36,436 nucleotides of DNA from Erythrobacter crassostreae (lineage in GTDB: Bacteria > Pseudomonadota > Alphaproteobacteria > Sphingomonadales > Sphingomonadaceae), in contig NZ_JAGSPC010000005.1 of NCBI RefSeq assembly GCF_019204045.1, positions 1 to 36,436 of the forward strand, read 5' to 3'. A model generated the notes under the pieces. That model worked only from the letters and a program-made list of their open reading frames with translations. It did no database searches and was not told where the DNA came from. Below, one piece after another: positions 26,435 through 34,584 of the stretch (the first letter of the stretch is position 1; the number at the start of each line of letters is the position of its first letter). The position numbers and the translations under genes are program-made.

Positions 26435-26917
26435 ATGGCGACCAAGCCCGGACCTCCCATAACGCCTGAGGGCATGTCTGCCCTTAAGGCGCGCTATGAT
26501 CACTTGCTCGGTAAAGAACGGCCTGAAATCGTGGAAATTGTGAGCTGGGCCGCCGGAAACGGTGATCGCAGCGAGAACGGCGACTATCTGTACGGGCGTA
26601 AGCGGATGCGCGAAATTGATCGTGAGCTGGGTCATCTCTCGCGCCGAATGAAAATTCTGCGCGTCGTCGATCCCGCCAATCAACCGATGAAGAATAAAGT
26701 GTTCTTCGGGGCAAGTGTAGAGCTCGCGGACGAGGAGGATGATCGTAAGACAGTGACGCTCGTAGGCGACGATGAACAAGATGCCGACAACGGGCGCATC
26801 GGATGGAATTCCCCGATGGCCAAAGCGCTGAAAGGCGCATCAGTCGGGGATTTACGCGTCGTGAGGCTTCCCGGCGGGGCAAAGGAGTGGGAAGTGATGG
26901 CGATTGCCTATGCGTAA
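26435..26917 (+). CDS. greB: Transcription elongation factor GreB
   Basis: Stimulates RNA polymerase to cleave backtracked transcripts through the secondary channel. The 160 residues comprise an N-terminal coiled coil (LKARYDHLLGKERPEI... to ...RELGHLSRRMKIL) with the acidic tip region GDRSENGDY, and a C-terminal FKBP-like domain (VFFGASVELADEEDDRKTVTLVGDDEQD, then NSPMAKALKGASVGD). The YGRKRMREIDREL segment distinguishes GreB from GreA. It starts 10 bp after the slt stop without its own clear Shine-Dalgarno, suggesting coupled translation. Its last eight bases overlap the start of the next gene. Confidence 0.95.
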   Translation: MATKPGPPITPEGMSALKARYDHLLGKERPEIVEIVSWAAGNGDRSENGDYLYGRKRMREIDRELGHLSRRMKILRVVDPANQPMKNKVFFGASVELADEEDDRKTVTLVGDDEQDADNGRIGWNSPMAKALKGASVGDLRVVRLPGGAKEWEVMAIAYA

Positions 26918-27371
26918 AACCATTTGTCTCGTTGCGTTGACCGCCCTTGCCCTGCCGGTTTCGGCAAAAGACAGCCTTGGCGTATATTCAAGTTGGGCAG
27001 CATTTCGCGATGCCGATACTCCGCGTTGCTACGCAATTGCCAAGCCGCGCGGTCGGAACGCCAATCGCGCTTTCGCAAGCATCGGAACTTGGCCCAAACG
27101 AGAAATCCGCAATCAAGTCCACTTTCGGCTTTCACGCGCAGCAAGCGACGGCAGCACTTTGCGTGTGCGCATCGACACCACCAACTTTGACCTCGTAGCC
27201 CAGGGACGCAATGCTTGGGCACCCGATGCGCAAACCGATGCCGCCATAGTCGCAGCGCTAAGATCAGCTTCAGCAATGCGGGTAAATGGCGGCGGTGTGT
27301 CGGATCGCTACAACCTTTCAGGCGTGGCGACCGCGATGGACGCGGCGATTGTTGGCTGCGCCGACCTATAG
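26910..27371 (+). CDS. Small secreted protein of unknown function
   Basis: A 153-residue protein with a clear signal peptide (MRKTICLVALTALALPVSA, cleavage before KDSLG). The mature part begins LGVYSSWAAFRD...PRCYAIAKP, which loosely resembles the start of invasion-associated locus B (IalB) proteins, followed by FASIGTWPKREIRNQVHFRLS. Two cysteines remain after cleavage (PRCYA and VGCADL), possibly a disulfide. The start is the ATG at 26910, inside the greB stop region (8-base overlap), which implies translational coupling. I cannot assign a function; the IalB resemblance is weak and only by eye. Confidence 0.78.
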   Translation: MRKTICLVALTALALPVSAKDSLGVYSSWAAFRDADTPRCYAIAKPRGRNANRAFASIGTWPKREIRNQVHFRLSRAASDGSTLRVRIDTTNFDLVAQGRNAWAPDAQTDAAIVAALRSASAMRVNGGGVSDRYNLSGVATAMDAAIVGCADL

Positions 27372-27416
27372 CTGACTGGCCAAATGGCCTCCGCGCTATT
27401 ATACGCGCGGTCAATC

Positions 27417-28658
27417 ATGGCAGATACCGAACTCATGTCGATCCCCGGTCAGGTGGATCCCGTCCCCGTCGCGCGTAACATAACGCCACGCGAAGATGGC
27501 CGTATCGATCTGATGGGGCTGCCGAAAAAGCGCATCCATGAATTGTTCTCAGACGCCGGTCTGGATGCCAAACAAGCGAAGCTGCGCTCGAAACAAGTCT
27601 ATCATTGGCTCTATCATCGCGGTGTCACAGAATTCGAAGCGATGACCGACATCGGCAAGACCATGCGCCCGTGGCTTACCGAGCGCTTTGTGGTTGGCCG
27701 ACCAAACATCGTCGAGGCGCAGCATTCGTCAGATGGCACCCGCAAATGGCTACTTCAGACTGACGACGGGCACGATTTTGAAATGGTCTTTATTCCTGAT
27801 GCGGATCGCGGGACGCTTTGCATTTCCAGTCAAGTCGGCTGCACACTGAATTGCACGTTTTGCGCAACGGGAACGATGCGGCTTGTTCGAAATCTGACCC
27901 CCGGCGAAATTGTCGGTCAGGTAATGCTCGCCCGCGATGCCTTGGGTGAGTGGCCCAAGGGCCGGATGGATGGTTTGGAAGATGATGCGGACACCGGCCA
28001 CTACTCCGCTGATGGTCGCCTCCTGACCAATATCGTGCTGATGGGCATGGGGGAGCCGCTCTACAACTTCGACAACGTCCGCGATGCAATGAAACTTGTC
28101 ATGGACGGCGAAGGTCTCGCCCTGTCAAAACGCCGCATTACCCTCTCAACCAGCGGCGTTGTGCCGATGATGGAACGCTGTGCTGCTGAAATTGGCGTGA
28201 ACTTGGCGATCAGCCTGCACGCGGTCACAAAGCCGGTGCGTGACGAGATCGTCCCTCTGAATCGCAAATACGGCATCGAAGAGCTTCTTCAAGCCTGCGC
28301 AGATTATCCCAAAGCCTCAAATTCGCGGCGGATCACTTTTGAATATGTGATGCTCAAGGACAAGAACGACAGCGACGAAGACGCGCATGAACTTGTCCGG
28401 TTGCTCAAAGAATTTGACCTTCCGGCCAAAGTGAACCTGATCCCTTTCAATCCGTGGCCGGGCGCGGAATATGAATGCTCCACGCCCGAGCGGATCAAAA
28501 GCTTTTCAAACATTGTTTTTGAGAACGGCATAAGTGCGCCGGTCCGCACGCCACGCGGCCGCGATATTGATGCCGCGTGCGGTCAGCTAAAAACGGCGGC
28601 ACAAAAGAAGAGCCGCGCTGAAAGAGATCGAGAAGCAGCGGCAACCGAGCAAGCGTGA
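27417..28658 (+). CDS. rlmN: Dual-specificity RNA methyltransferase RlmN
   Basis: Radical SAM enzyme that methylates C2 of A2503 in 23S rRNA and of A37 in a set of tRNAs, influencing decoding and antibiotic sensitivity at the peptidyl-transferase centre. The 413 residues include the CX3CX2C cluster (Cys142, Cys146, Cys149 in [11 protein letters not shown]), [32 protein letters not shown], and the C-terminal catalytic Cys in [14 protein letters not shown]. Both methyl-transferring cysteines are therefore present. The start at 27417 ([12 protein letters not shown]) gives the usual N-terminus; an in-frame ATG at 27384 is possible. A lysine/arginine-rich tail follows the catalytic domain. Its TGA overlaps the GTG start of the next gene. 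Confidence 0.96.
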   Translation: MADTELMSIPGQVDPVPVARNITPREDGRIDLMGLPKKRIHELFSDAGLDAKQAKLRSKQVYHWLYHRGVTEFEAMTDIGKTMRPWLTERFVVGRPNIVEAQHSSDGTRKWLLQTDDGHDFEMVFIPDADRGTLCISSQVGCTLNCTFCATGTMRLVRNLTPGEIVGQVMLARDALGEWPKGRMDGLEDDADTGHYSADGRLLTNIVLMGMGEPLYNFDNVRDAMKLVMDGEGLALSKRRITLSTSGVVPMMERCAAEIGVNLAISLHAVTKPVRDEIVPLNRKYGIEELLQACADYPKASNSRRITFEYVMLKDKNDSDEDAHELVRLLKEFDLPAKVNLIPFNPWPGAEYECSTPERIKSFSNIVFENGISAPVRTPRGRDIDAACGQLKTAAQKKSRAERDREAAATEQA

Positions 28659-29248
28659 GCATCGATCCGGCGACCTATGATTTTTATCAGGCGCAGGCGC
28701 CGCATTATTCTTTAAATCCCGCGCTCGGCCCAAGCCGGTACCTTGATCAGTTTTTGGCGCAATTGGCGGCGAATGCTCGCGTGCTTGAAATTGGATGCGG
28801 TAGCGGGCGCGATGCGGCACGCATGGCCGAACTAGGCTTCGATGTGGACGCCACTGATGGCATTCCATCGATGGTGACCAAAGCCAACGAGCGGCACGAT
28901 TTGGGCGCACGGCTGATGCGCTTCGATGAGCTGAATACGACTGCGGCCTATGACGCGGTCTGGGCACATGCTTGCCTGCTCCACTGCCCACGATCGGAAT
29001 TGCCCGATATCCTCGAACGGATTCATAGCGCGCTCCGCCCAGACGGATTTCACTTTGCAAGTTTCAAATTGGGTGATGGCGAAGGACGCGATCTACTGGG
29101 TAGATTGCACAATTTCCCTTCGCCAGAATGGCTACGGAACCTCTATAGCGGGGCCCGGTTCGAAATTCTTGAGGATGTTATCTTCGAAGGCAAAGCATGT
29201 GATGGCACCCAGCGGGATTGGATAGCCCTGACGGTGAGGAAAGTATGA
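28655..29248 (+). CDS. Class I SAM-dependent methyltransferase
   Basis: A 197-residue cytoplasmic methyltransferase with Rossmann motif [16 protein letters not shown] (about residues 44-58) and motif II-like [10 protein letters not shown]. An [10 protein letters not shown] segment and [12 protein letters not shown] complete the fold. It resembles small TehB-like methyltransferases, but the substrate is unknown. It begins with GTG that overlaps the rlmN stop by four bases and ends with TGA overlapping the ATG of the MOSC gene (ATGA), so translation of the three is probably coupled. Confidence 0.88.
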   Translation: MSIDPATYDFYQAQAPHYSLNPALGPSRYLDQFLAQLAANARVLEIGCGSGRDAARMAELGFDVDATDGIPSMVTKANERHDLGARLMRFDELNTTAAYDAVWAHACLLHCPRSELPDILERIHSALRPDGFHFASFKLGDGEGRDLLGRLHNFPSPEWLRNLYSGARFEILEDVIFEGKACDGTQRDWIALTVRKV

Positions 29249-29895
29249 AGCGCAGAATTCAAGCGATGTGCACGGGGACAGCAAGGCCGTTCAACGGCGC
29301 TGAAACCAGCGCAATCATGAAACGTCCGCGCGAAGGTGCGATCCAGATATTGCAGGATGGCCTTGCACCAGATGAGCAAGCCGACAGGCGTGTGCATGGC
29401 GGCCCGGAAATGGCGGTGCACCTGTACCCGCTCGACCATCACGATTTCTGGCGAGGTGAATTGGGCGCGATCAAACTGCTAGACGAATTTGGCGCATTCG
29501 GATCGAACCTTGCAGTCGGTGACCTGTGCGAAAACGACGTCCATATTGGGGACCAGTTCCTTTTGGGCAGCGCCTTGGTTGAGATCAGCCAGCCTCGACA
29601 GCCGTGCTGGAAGATCGAGCATCGTTTTAGCGCTGAATGCGACGCAAAAGGGATGGTCGCCAAAATCGTCAAGACCGGCAAATGCGGGTGGTATTTCCGA
29701 GTTCTCGAAACCGGCGATACACAAGCGGGCGACACTCTGGAGCGGATCAAGATCGGGCATTCCGACTGGACAGTGGCACGAACATTCACTGCCTTGATCG
29801 CTGGCAAGGCCACAAAGATCGAGTTGGAAGAGCTCGCGGGACTCGAAAAACTCTCGCCAAAACTTCGAGAAAAAGCGCGCGTCAAACTTGGCTAG
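29245..29895 (+). CDS. MOSC domain-containing protein (YiiM-like)
   Basis: A 216-residue soluble protein with a MOSC domain: RVHGGPEMAVHLYPLDHHDFW, then FGSNLAVGDLCENDVHIGD and the conserved cysteine in SQPRQPCWKIEHRF. E. coli YiiM, with this architecture, binds molybdenum cofactor and confers resistance to N-hydroxylated base analogues. The C-terminal 3-alpha domain (TFTALIAGKATKIELEEL...) is also present. The start is the ATG at 29245 overlapping the previous stop; a longer frame from 29218 is a shadow of the upstream gene. It closes the slt-greB-rlmN run. A molybdo-enzyme gene (32062) lies downstream, but no direct link is shown. Confidence 0.9.
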   Translation: MKRRIQAMCTGTARPFNGAETSAIMKRPREGAIQILQDGLAPDEQADRRVHGGPEMAVHLYPLDHHDFWRGELGAIKLLDEFGAFGSNLAVGDLCENDVHIGDQFLLGSALVEISQPRQPCWKIEHRFSAECDAKGMVAKIVKTGKCGWYFRVLETGDTQAGDTLERIKIGHSDWTVARTFTALIAGKATKIELEELAGLEKLSPKLREKARVKLG

Positions 29896-30021
29896 ACCTC
29901 GCTTTGTCGCAGAGGCTCAACCGTTCATCTTCAAAATCCACAACACAACACGTTGTTCATCTCCAGTTCTCATTTCCTGAACAAATTGATCTTTACCGCA
30001 CGCATTGAGGAAGGAAATGAC

Positions 30022-30498
30022 ATGAAGAAGATCGCTCTTATTGCCGCCGCAGGATCGCTCGCTGCGATCACGGCGCCCGCCCATTCCGCCGAGCCTTTCT
30101 CGGCAAACATCGATCACGCGATTTCGACCAGCGTGTTGGTGAATGCTCCATTCGAGTACACTTCGCGTCTCGATGATGATCGATGGGACGATGATGACGA
30201 TTATTATGAGCGTCGCAAATACAAGAAGAACAAGCGCTATCGCTACGACCGGTACGGTCGATACAATGAACCACAACGCGTCCGGCGCGGCGACCGGGTC
30301 TGGCGCGGCCGCGACGGTCGTTACTATTGCAAACGCGAAAATGGTACGACCGGGCTGATTATCGGCGCAGCTGGCGGTGCATTGCTTGGCCGCGCAATCG
30401 ACACACGCGGTGATAGAACAGTCGGAACCCTGCTTGGCGGCGCATTGGGCGCAGTCCTCGGCCGCGAGATTGATCGCGGGTCGGCTCGCTGCAGATAA
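30022..30498 (+). CDS. Glycine-zipper 2TM envelope protein
   Basis: A 158-residue exported protein. The signal peptide is MKKIALIAAAGSLAAITAPAHSA. The mature chain starts with a neutral part, then an acidic run (RLDDDRWDDDDD), then a Tyr/Lys/Arg-rich stretch (about residues 68-105), and ends in a glycine-zipper module (GLIIGAAGGALLGRAID... GTLLGGALGAVLGREID), as in PF05433/Rick_17kDa antigens. Such modules insert in or associate with membranes. The start ATG at 30022 has GAGGAAGGAAA just upstream; a longer frame from 29953 is not needed. It stands alone with its own terminator. A structural envelope role is likely; exact function unknown. Confidence 0.88.
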   Translation: MKKIALIAAAGSLAAITAPAHSAEPFSANIDHAISTSVLVNAPFEYTSRLDDDRWDDDDDYYERRKYKKNKRYRYDRYGRYNEPQRVRRGDRVWRGRDGRYYCKRENGTTGLIIGAAGGALLGRAIDTRGDRTVGTLLGGALGAVLGREIDRGSARCR

Positions 30499-30521
30499 GC
30501 ACCTGAAGCCTCTAAATTTTC

Positions 30522-30560
30522 GCGGCACTGCCAGCTTTTTACAGTCGGCAGTGCCGCTTT
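30522..30560 (+). terminator. Hairpin terminator after the glycine-zipper gene
   Basis: A perfect 11-bp stem GCGGCACTGCC (30522-30532) / GGCAGTGCCGC (30547-30557) is followed by TTT and then GCATT. The T-tract is short, so termination may be incomplete. It lies 24 bases after the stop codon. Confidence 0.75.
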
Positions 30561-30612
30561 GCATTCAGCCGCGATTGAATGCCAGCGCGTGCGCTGATAG
30601 GCATCGCGGTCA

Positions 30613-31392
30613 ATGACACAACCAGCTGTTTTGATCACTGGCGGAGCAACACGCATCGGCGCCGAGCTTGCGCGCGGATTTGCCAGATCGGGTTGGTATG
30701 TGGTGATCCACTATAACTCGTCATCAGGCCCCGCAGAGGAACTCGCGCGCGAATTGGGGCAAGCTGAGACAGTCCAATGCGACCTAAACGATGATGAAGC
30801 CGCGGTCGAAATGATCGCTAAACTGGCCGAGCGTCTTCCTGATTGGCGTTGCCTGATCAATTCTGCGTCAGTTTTTAACTATGACGGTGCAACCAATCTT
30901 GATCCGGGTACGAACCGGGAAGCAATGCAAATCAACGCCCTTGCCCCCGCGCGCATGTCGCAAGCCTTTTTGGCGTCTGCCGTCAGCGCAGACCTGCGCA
31001 GCCTGATCCAGGTTACGGATATGAAACTTGCCAATCCCAACCCGGATTTCTTCAGCTATACAATGTCGAAGCATGCACTGGCATCAACGATAAAGATGTT
31101 AGCGAAAAGCACGGCCAATGACGGTCATCGCGTTTACGGCATCGGCCCGGGAGCAATTCTGGCAAGCCATGACCAGAGCGAGGAGGAAACTGAGCTTTCC
31201 CACCGGCTAAATTTGCTCGGCAGAAAGACAGACGCAAGCGAGATCGTTGACGCCGCGCTGTTTCTTGCCTCGGGTGAACTACGAAGCGGCGAAACGCTGT
31301 TCATTGATAGCGGCCAGCACCTGCTAGATCAGGATCGCGATGTGATCTGGCTCGCGCGGGAACAAGCCAAGTCTCGCAAGGCCCCGGCATGA
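30613..31392 (+). CDS. SDR-family oxidoreductase, pteridine/dihydromonapterin reductase-like (FolM type)
   Basis: A 259-residue short-chain dehydrogenase. The Rossmann motif near the N-terminus is atypical, GGATRIGAELARGF (residues 10-23), of the GXXXRIG form used by pteridine reductases, and NSASVFN stands in place of NNAG. The catalytic YTMSKHAL (Tyr-X3-Lys) follows DMKLANPNPDFFS, again as in FolM/PTR1 proteins, which reduce dihydromonapterin or dihydrofolate with NADPH. The C-terminal FIDSGQHL matches the substrate-loop end. The last four bases (ATGA) overlap the start of the cytochrome b gene. The folate/pterin role is inferred from motifs; a generic SDR role is the alternative. Confidence 0.85.
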   Translation: MTQPAVLITGGATRIGAELARGFARSGWYVVIHYNSSSGPAEELARELGQAETVQCDLNDDEAAVEMIAKLAERLPDWRCLINSASVFNYDGATNLDPGTNREAMQINALAPARMSQAFLASAVSADLRSLIQVTDMKLANPNPDFFSYTMSKHALASTIKMLAKSTANDGHRVYGIGPGAILASHDQSEEETELSHRLNLLGRKTDASEIVDAALFLASGELRSGETLFIDSGQHLLDQDRDVIWLAREQAKSRKAPA

Positions 31393-32069
31393 AGCGGCAT
31401 GGTCTCATCACAAGGGTTTGGCACTGGCTCAATGCGGCTGCGCTGATTGTGCTGTTTATGTCGGGCCTCAACATCTCGAACGCGCACCGCTATTTGTACT
31501 GGGGGAATTACGGGTTTGATCCGGCTGACGCATGGACGAGCGTGATGCGGTTTCCGGGATGGGCCACCCTTCCCCAGAGGTATGATCTGGCAGCCGCTCG
31601 TGATTGGCACAGCTTGGCCGCATGGGTCTTTGCAGTTGCATTGCTAGTGATGTGGATCGTAAGCGTTGCAAACCAGCACTTCTGGCGCGATTTGCGCACA
31701 TCGATGAAAGACTGGTCGCCGCGCGCAATCGCGCAAGAGATCAAGGCTCACTTGGCGGGCAAGTTTGATGAGCCGGAGCGCAAGTATAACACCTTGCAAC
31801 GGATCACGTACGGCATCGTTCTGGGCATTTTCCTGCCCATGATGGTGTTTACCGGCCTAGCAATCAGCCCTGGTTTCGAACCTGCCGCACCTTGGATGGT
31901 CGATGCGCTGGGTGGACGCCAATCGGCGCGAAGCCTGCATTTCATATTTGCATGGGCCCTGTTCGCATTCTTTGCGGTCCATATCGTGATGGTGCTCTTG
32001 TCCGGTCCAATTGGTCAGATCAAACAGATGATCACTGGCGGACAGCGCGAGGTGACCGAAAATGACTGA
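31389..32069 (+). CDS. Membrane b-type cytochrome (cytochrome b561/hydrogenase b type)
   Basis: A 226-residue inner-membrane protein with four predicted helices: about 12-30, 74-95, 139-160 and 181-204. Heme-ligand candidates are His12 (RVWHWLN), His near 73 (DWHSLAAW), and His in SLHFIFAW and FAVHIVMVL in the last helix. This is the arrangement of cytochrome b561-like electron-transfer subunits (PF01292). It overlaps the preceding SDR gene by four bases and the following molybdopterin oxidoreductase by eight. It is probably the quinone-linked membrane partner of that enzyme, analogous to YedZ/MsrQ, although it is not clearly homologous to MsrQ. Confidence 0.87.
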   Translation: MKRHGLITRVWHWLNAAALIVLFMSGLNISNAHRYLYWGNYGFDPADAWTSVMRFPGWATLPQRYDLAAARDWHSLAAWVFAVALLVMWIVSVANQHFWRDLRTSMKDWSPRAIAQEIKAHLAGKFDEPERKYNTLQRITYGIVLGIFLPMMVFTGLAISPGFEPAAPWMVDALGGRQSARSLHFIFAWALFAFFAVHIVMVLLSGPIGQIKQMITGGQREVTEND

Positions 32070-32811
32070 TATCAAGCGCCGTAGCCTGCTCGCCGGTATT
32101 GCCGCCTTGGGCACGGGAGCATGCGCCAAGATCGCAGGAAGCGAAACCGGTCAAAATCTGTTCGATACTGCGGAAGATTGGCACCGTTCCGCCCAACGCG
32201 CACTGGCGGGTCGCCAGCGGCTCGCTCCTGAATACTCCCCTGAGGACCGCTCGCCGGATTTCAAAGGAAACGGTTCGCTGACAGTGGACACTCCGCAATA
32301 CCGCGCAGAGCTTACCAATGGGTTCGCCAATTGGCGGTTGCAAGTCGGCGGATTGGTAGAGGCACCTCTCAGCCTATCCATGGATGAACTTCGCGCCCTG
32401 CCCCAGCGCACGCAAATCACACGCCATGATTGTGTCGAGGGATGGAGCGCAATTGGCGAATGGACGGGCCCTCAACTTTCGGACCTCCTCGATCAGGCGC
32501 GCGTCCGGCCAGAGGCCAACTTTATCGTCTTCCGCTGCGCCGATACGCTTTATGGCCGTGACTATTACGAGAGTGTCGACATGGTCGATGCTTATCATCC
32601 TCAGACGATAATCGCGCATTTACTCAACGGCGAACAAATTCCGGAAAAGAATGGCGCCCCTTTGCGTATGCGGATCGAGCGGCAGCTTGGATACAAACAT
32701 GCAAAGTATCTGACGGGGATCGAAGCAGTCGCCAGTTTAGACGATATCGGCGACGGCAGAGGCGGCTTTTGGGAAGATTTCGGCAATTACCAATGGTATG
32801 CTGGTATCTGA
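32062..32811 (+). CDS. Molybdopterin-dependent oxidoreductase, sulfite oxidase/YedY-like
   Basis: A 249-residue periplasm-facing enzyme of the oxidoreductase molybdopterin-binding family (PF00174). The molybdenum-ligating cysteine is Cys124 in RHDCVEGWS, followed by GEWTGPQLSDLLD. Further signatures are YESVDMVDAYHPQTIIAHLLNG and GAPLRMRIERQLGYKHAKYLTGIE. The N-terminus KRRSLLAGIAALGTGAC has twin arginines and a hydrophobic core, suggesting Tat export of the folded cofactor-loaded protein; Cys21 after GTGA may be a lipobox. The gene starts eight bases before the end of the cytochrome b gene, its likely redox partner. Substrate unknown; methionine sulfoxide reduction as for MsrP is possible but unproven. 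Its stop abuts that of the convergent DUF1801 gene. Confidence 0.9.
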   Translation: MTDIKRRSLLAGIAALGTGACAKIAGSETGQNLFDTAEDWHRSAQRALAGRQRLAPEYSPEDRSPDFKGNGSLTVDTPQYRAELTNGFANWRLQVGGLVEAPLSLSMDELRALPQRTQITRHDCVEGWSAIGEWTGPQLSDLLDQARVRPEANFIVFRCADTLYGRDYYESVDMVDAYHPQTIIAHLLNGEQIPEKNGAPLRMRIERQLGYKHAKYLTGIEAVASLDDIGDGRGGFWEDFGNYQWYAGI

Positions 32812-33252
32812 TTAGCCCTCGGGATATTTGCGGTGCATCGCATCCCAGCAAATCCCGATGATCTCTTCGAGAACACCTAAGTCTATGTCCGCAAGCTTGT
32901 TGACGTAGACGCAGCTGGCACCGGTTTTGTGTTTGCCCATTTTCTCAAGCAAACCGTCTACCTTTTTTCCGGTTTCCTCGTCGCAATACCTGCCCATCAA
33001 ATAGAGCGAGTGCTTTGCTTTACGCGGGCTAAAGCCTGAACGCGCAGCATCTCCTTCGCGGCCGCTATCATATTTGTAATGGTAGGTTCCGTAGCCGATA
33101 ATTGTCGGCCCCCACATATGCGGCTCTTCGCCGGTTACCTTGCGGAACAGCGCATCCAGCACCTGCGCATCGTCGCGTTTCGCCGGCGGTTCAACATTTT
33201 CGATGAATTCCGCAACGGCGGCATCGGTTGGTCGTGTTTTTGCCTCTGTCAT
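32812..33252 (-). CDS. DUF1801 domain-containing protein
   Basis: A 146-residue soluble protein of the DUF1801/YdhG-like family: VAEFIENVEPPAKRDDAQVLDALFRKVTGEEPHMWG at the N-terminus, GYGTYHYKYDSGREGD, then RKAKHSLYLMG and a C-terminal GASCVYVNKLADID block with a final IGICWDAMHRK helix. The fold is that of small alpha/beta proteins of unknown function. It is divergent from the cyclopropane synthase gene and tail-to-tail with the molybdo-enzyme, with no intervening base. No signal peptide or metal motif is visible. Confidence 0.9.
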   Translation of the reverse strand: MTEAKTRPTDAAVAEFIENVEPPAKRDDAQVLDALFRKVTGEEPHMWGPTIIGYGTYHYKYDSGREGDAARSGFSPRKAKHSLYLMGRYCDEETGKKVDGLLEKMGKHKTGASCVYVNKLADIDLGVLEEIIGICWDAMHRKYPEG

Positions 33253-33273
33253 GCTGCTTTATACACCGTTTGA

Positions 33274-33301
33274 TTGACAGTGCCAAAAGCGCTGCCAGAA
33301 T
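33274..33301 (+). promoter_or_regulatory. Candidate promoter of the cyclopropane synthase gene
   Basis: A consensus -35 TTGACA (33274-33279) is followed, after 16 bases, by CAGAAT (33296-33301), a four-of-six match to the -10 element. It lies about 35 bases upstream of the start at 33337, in the short gap from the divergent DUF1801 gene. Confidence 0.45.
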
Positions 33302-33336
33302 TCGCTTCAGGGGTCTGAGAAGGACACTGGCAAGAT

Positions 33337-34584
33337 ATGAGCAAAGCTCTACTGAAAAAATTCCTGTTGCGCGGCGTGAAACAAGGCCGACTGGGCGTGG
33401 TTTTCGCAGATGGAACTGCAGAGACATATGGCACATCCACCGATGGCTTCCCCGAAATCGTAATCCGCTTTGCCGATGCGCGCGTGCCGCGTGATATCGT
33501 AATGGACCCGCGCCTGGGCGCGGCGGAAGCATTCATGGATGGCCGCCTGATCGTTGAAGAAGGCGACATCATGGGCCTCGTCACACTCTTGCGAGCCAAT
33601 GATCGATGGGAGCGCGGCGATAACAACCTTCGACCAGGCCTCGCCAAGCGGTTCTTTAACCAGGCCAGTTTCGCTGCCGAGCGACTCAACAACGCTGTCA
33701 GATCAAAAAGCAACGTCGCGCATCACTACGACATCGGAAACGATTTCTACGCCCTGATGCTTGATGAAAAGCATTGGCAATATAGCTGCGGCTATTGGCC
33801 AAAGGACGATATGGCGCTGGGCGAAGCCCAAACGGCGAAGCTGGCACATATCGCCGCTAAGCTCACCGTCAGGCCTGGTCAGAGAGTGCTCGATATCGGT
33901 TGCGGCTGGGGCGGCATGGCCATTTTCCTTGCCCAGAATTACGATGTGCATGTGACCGGTATCACCCTGTCAGAAGAGCAGATTGCCCTCGCCCGTGAGC
34001 GCGTGGAGAAAGCGGGCGTCGCGGACAAAGTGACAATCGAGCTAGTCGATTATCGCGACTTCGCAAAAGCGGGCCGCAAGTTTGACCGGATCGTTTCGGT
34101 GGGCATGTTCGAACATGTCGGTCAGCCTCAGTTCGATACGTTCTTTGAAGCCTGCGCGAAACTGTTGACGCAAGACGGCATGATGCTGCTGCACACAATC
34201 GGCCGCTTGGGTTCGCCCGGAACGACCGACGCATTCACGCGCAAATACATTTTCCCCGGCGGCTACATCCCAGCCCTTTCCGAAACAGTCGAAGCGTCGG
34301 AGAAATTCCGGCTGATTGCGTCTGATGTCGAGACGCTGCGGCTGCATTATGGCAAGACTCTGCGTTGCTGGTACGCCAACTGTCTCGCCAACAAGGCCCC
34401 CATTGTAGAGATGTATGACGAGCGGTTCTTCCGCATGTGGACGTTCTATCTCGCTGGTGCCGCAACCGTTTTTGAGCATGGCAGCATGTGCAACTACCAG
34501 ATTCAGTACATTCGCGGTCGCCACGCATCCCCTATCACGCGGGATTACATCGAAGCGGAAGAAAAGCGCCTGCTAAGAGCCTGA
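33337..34584 (+). CDS. cfa: Cyclopropane-fatty-acyl-phospholipid synthase family protein
   Basis: SAM-dependent enzyme adding a methylene bridge to unsaturated acyl chains of membrane phospholipids; peripheral at the inner membrane. The 415 residues have an N-terminal lipid-binding domain (MDPRLGAAEAFMDGRL, typical of Cfa), the Cfa block NVAHHYDIGNDFYALMLD, motif I VLDIGCGWGG (184-193), and a VGMFEHVG catalytic-site block. HTIGR and FPGGYIPAL complete the C-terminal half. AAGGA lies upstream of the ATG at a slightly long spacing. It usually rises in stationary or acid stress. Its end overlaps the convergent acyltransferase gene by 12 bases. Confidence 0.92.
   Translation: MSKALLKKFLLRGVKQGRLGVVFADGTAETYGTSTDGFPEIVIRFADARVPRDIVMDPRLGAAEAFMDGRLIVEEGDIMGLVTLLRANDRWERGDNNLRPGLAKRFFNQASFAAERLNNAVRSKSNVAHHYDIGNDFYALMLDEKHWQYSCGYWPKDDMALGEAQTAKLAHIAAKLTVRPGQRVLDIGCGWGGMAIFLAQNYDVHVTGITLSEEQIALARERVEKAGVADKVTIELVDYRDFAKAGRKFDRIVSVGMFEHVGQPQFDTFFEACAKLLTQDGMMLLHTIGRLGSPGTTDAFTRKYIFPGGYIPALSETVEASEKFRLIASDVETLRLHYGKTLRCWYANCLANKAPIVEMYDERFFRMWTFYLAGAATVFEHGSMCNYQIQYIRGRHASPITRDYIEAEEKRLLRA

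Noticed and set aside
25717..26475. Long minus-strand frame (252 codons) opposite the lytic transglycosylase and greB start
   Set aside because: It spans two well-supported genes antisense; the composition is that of a shadow frame with no protein-family features.
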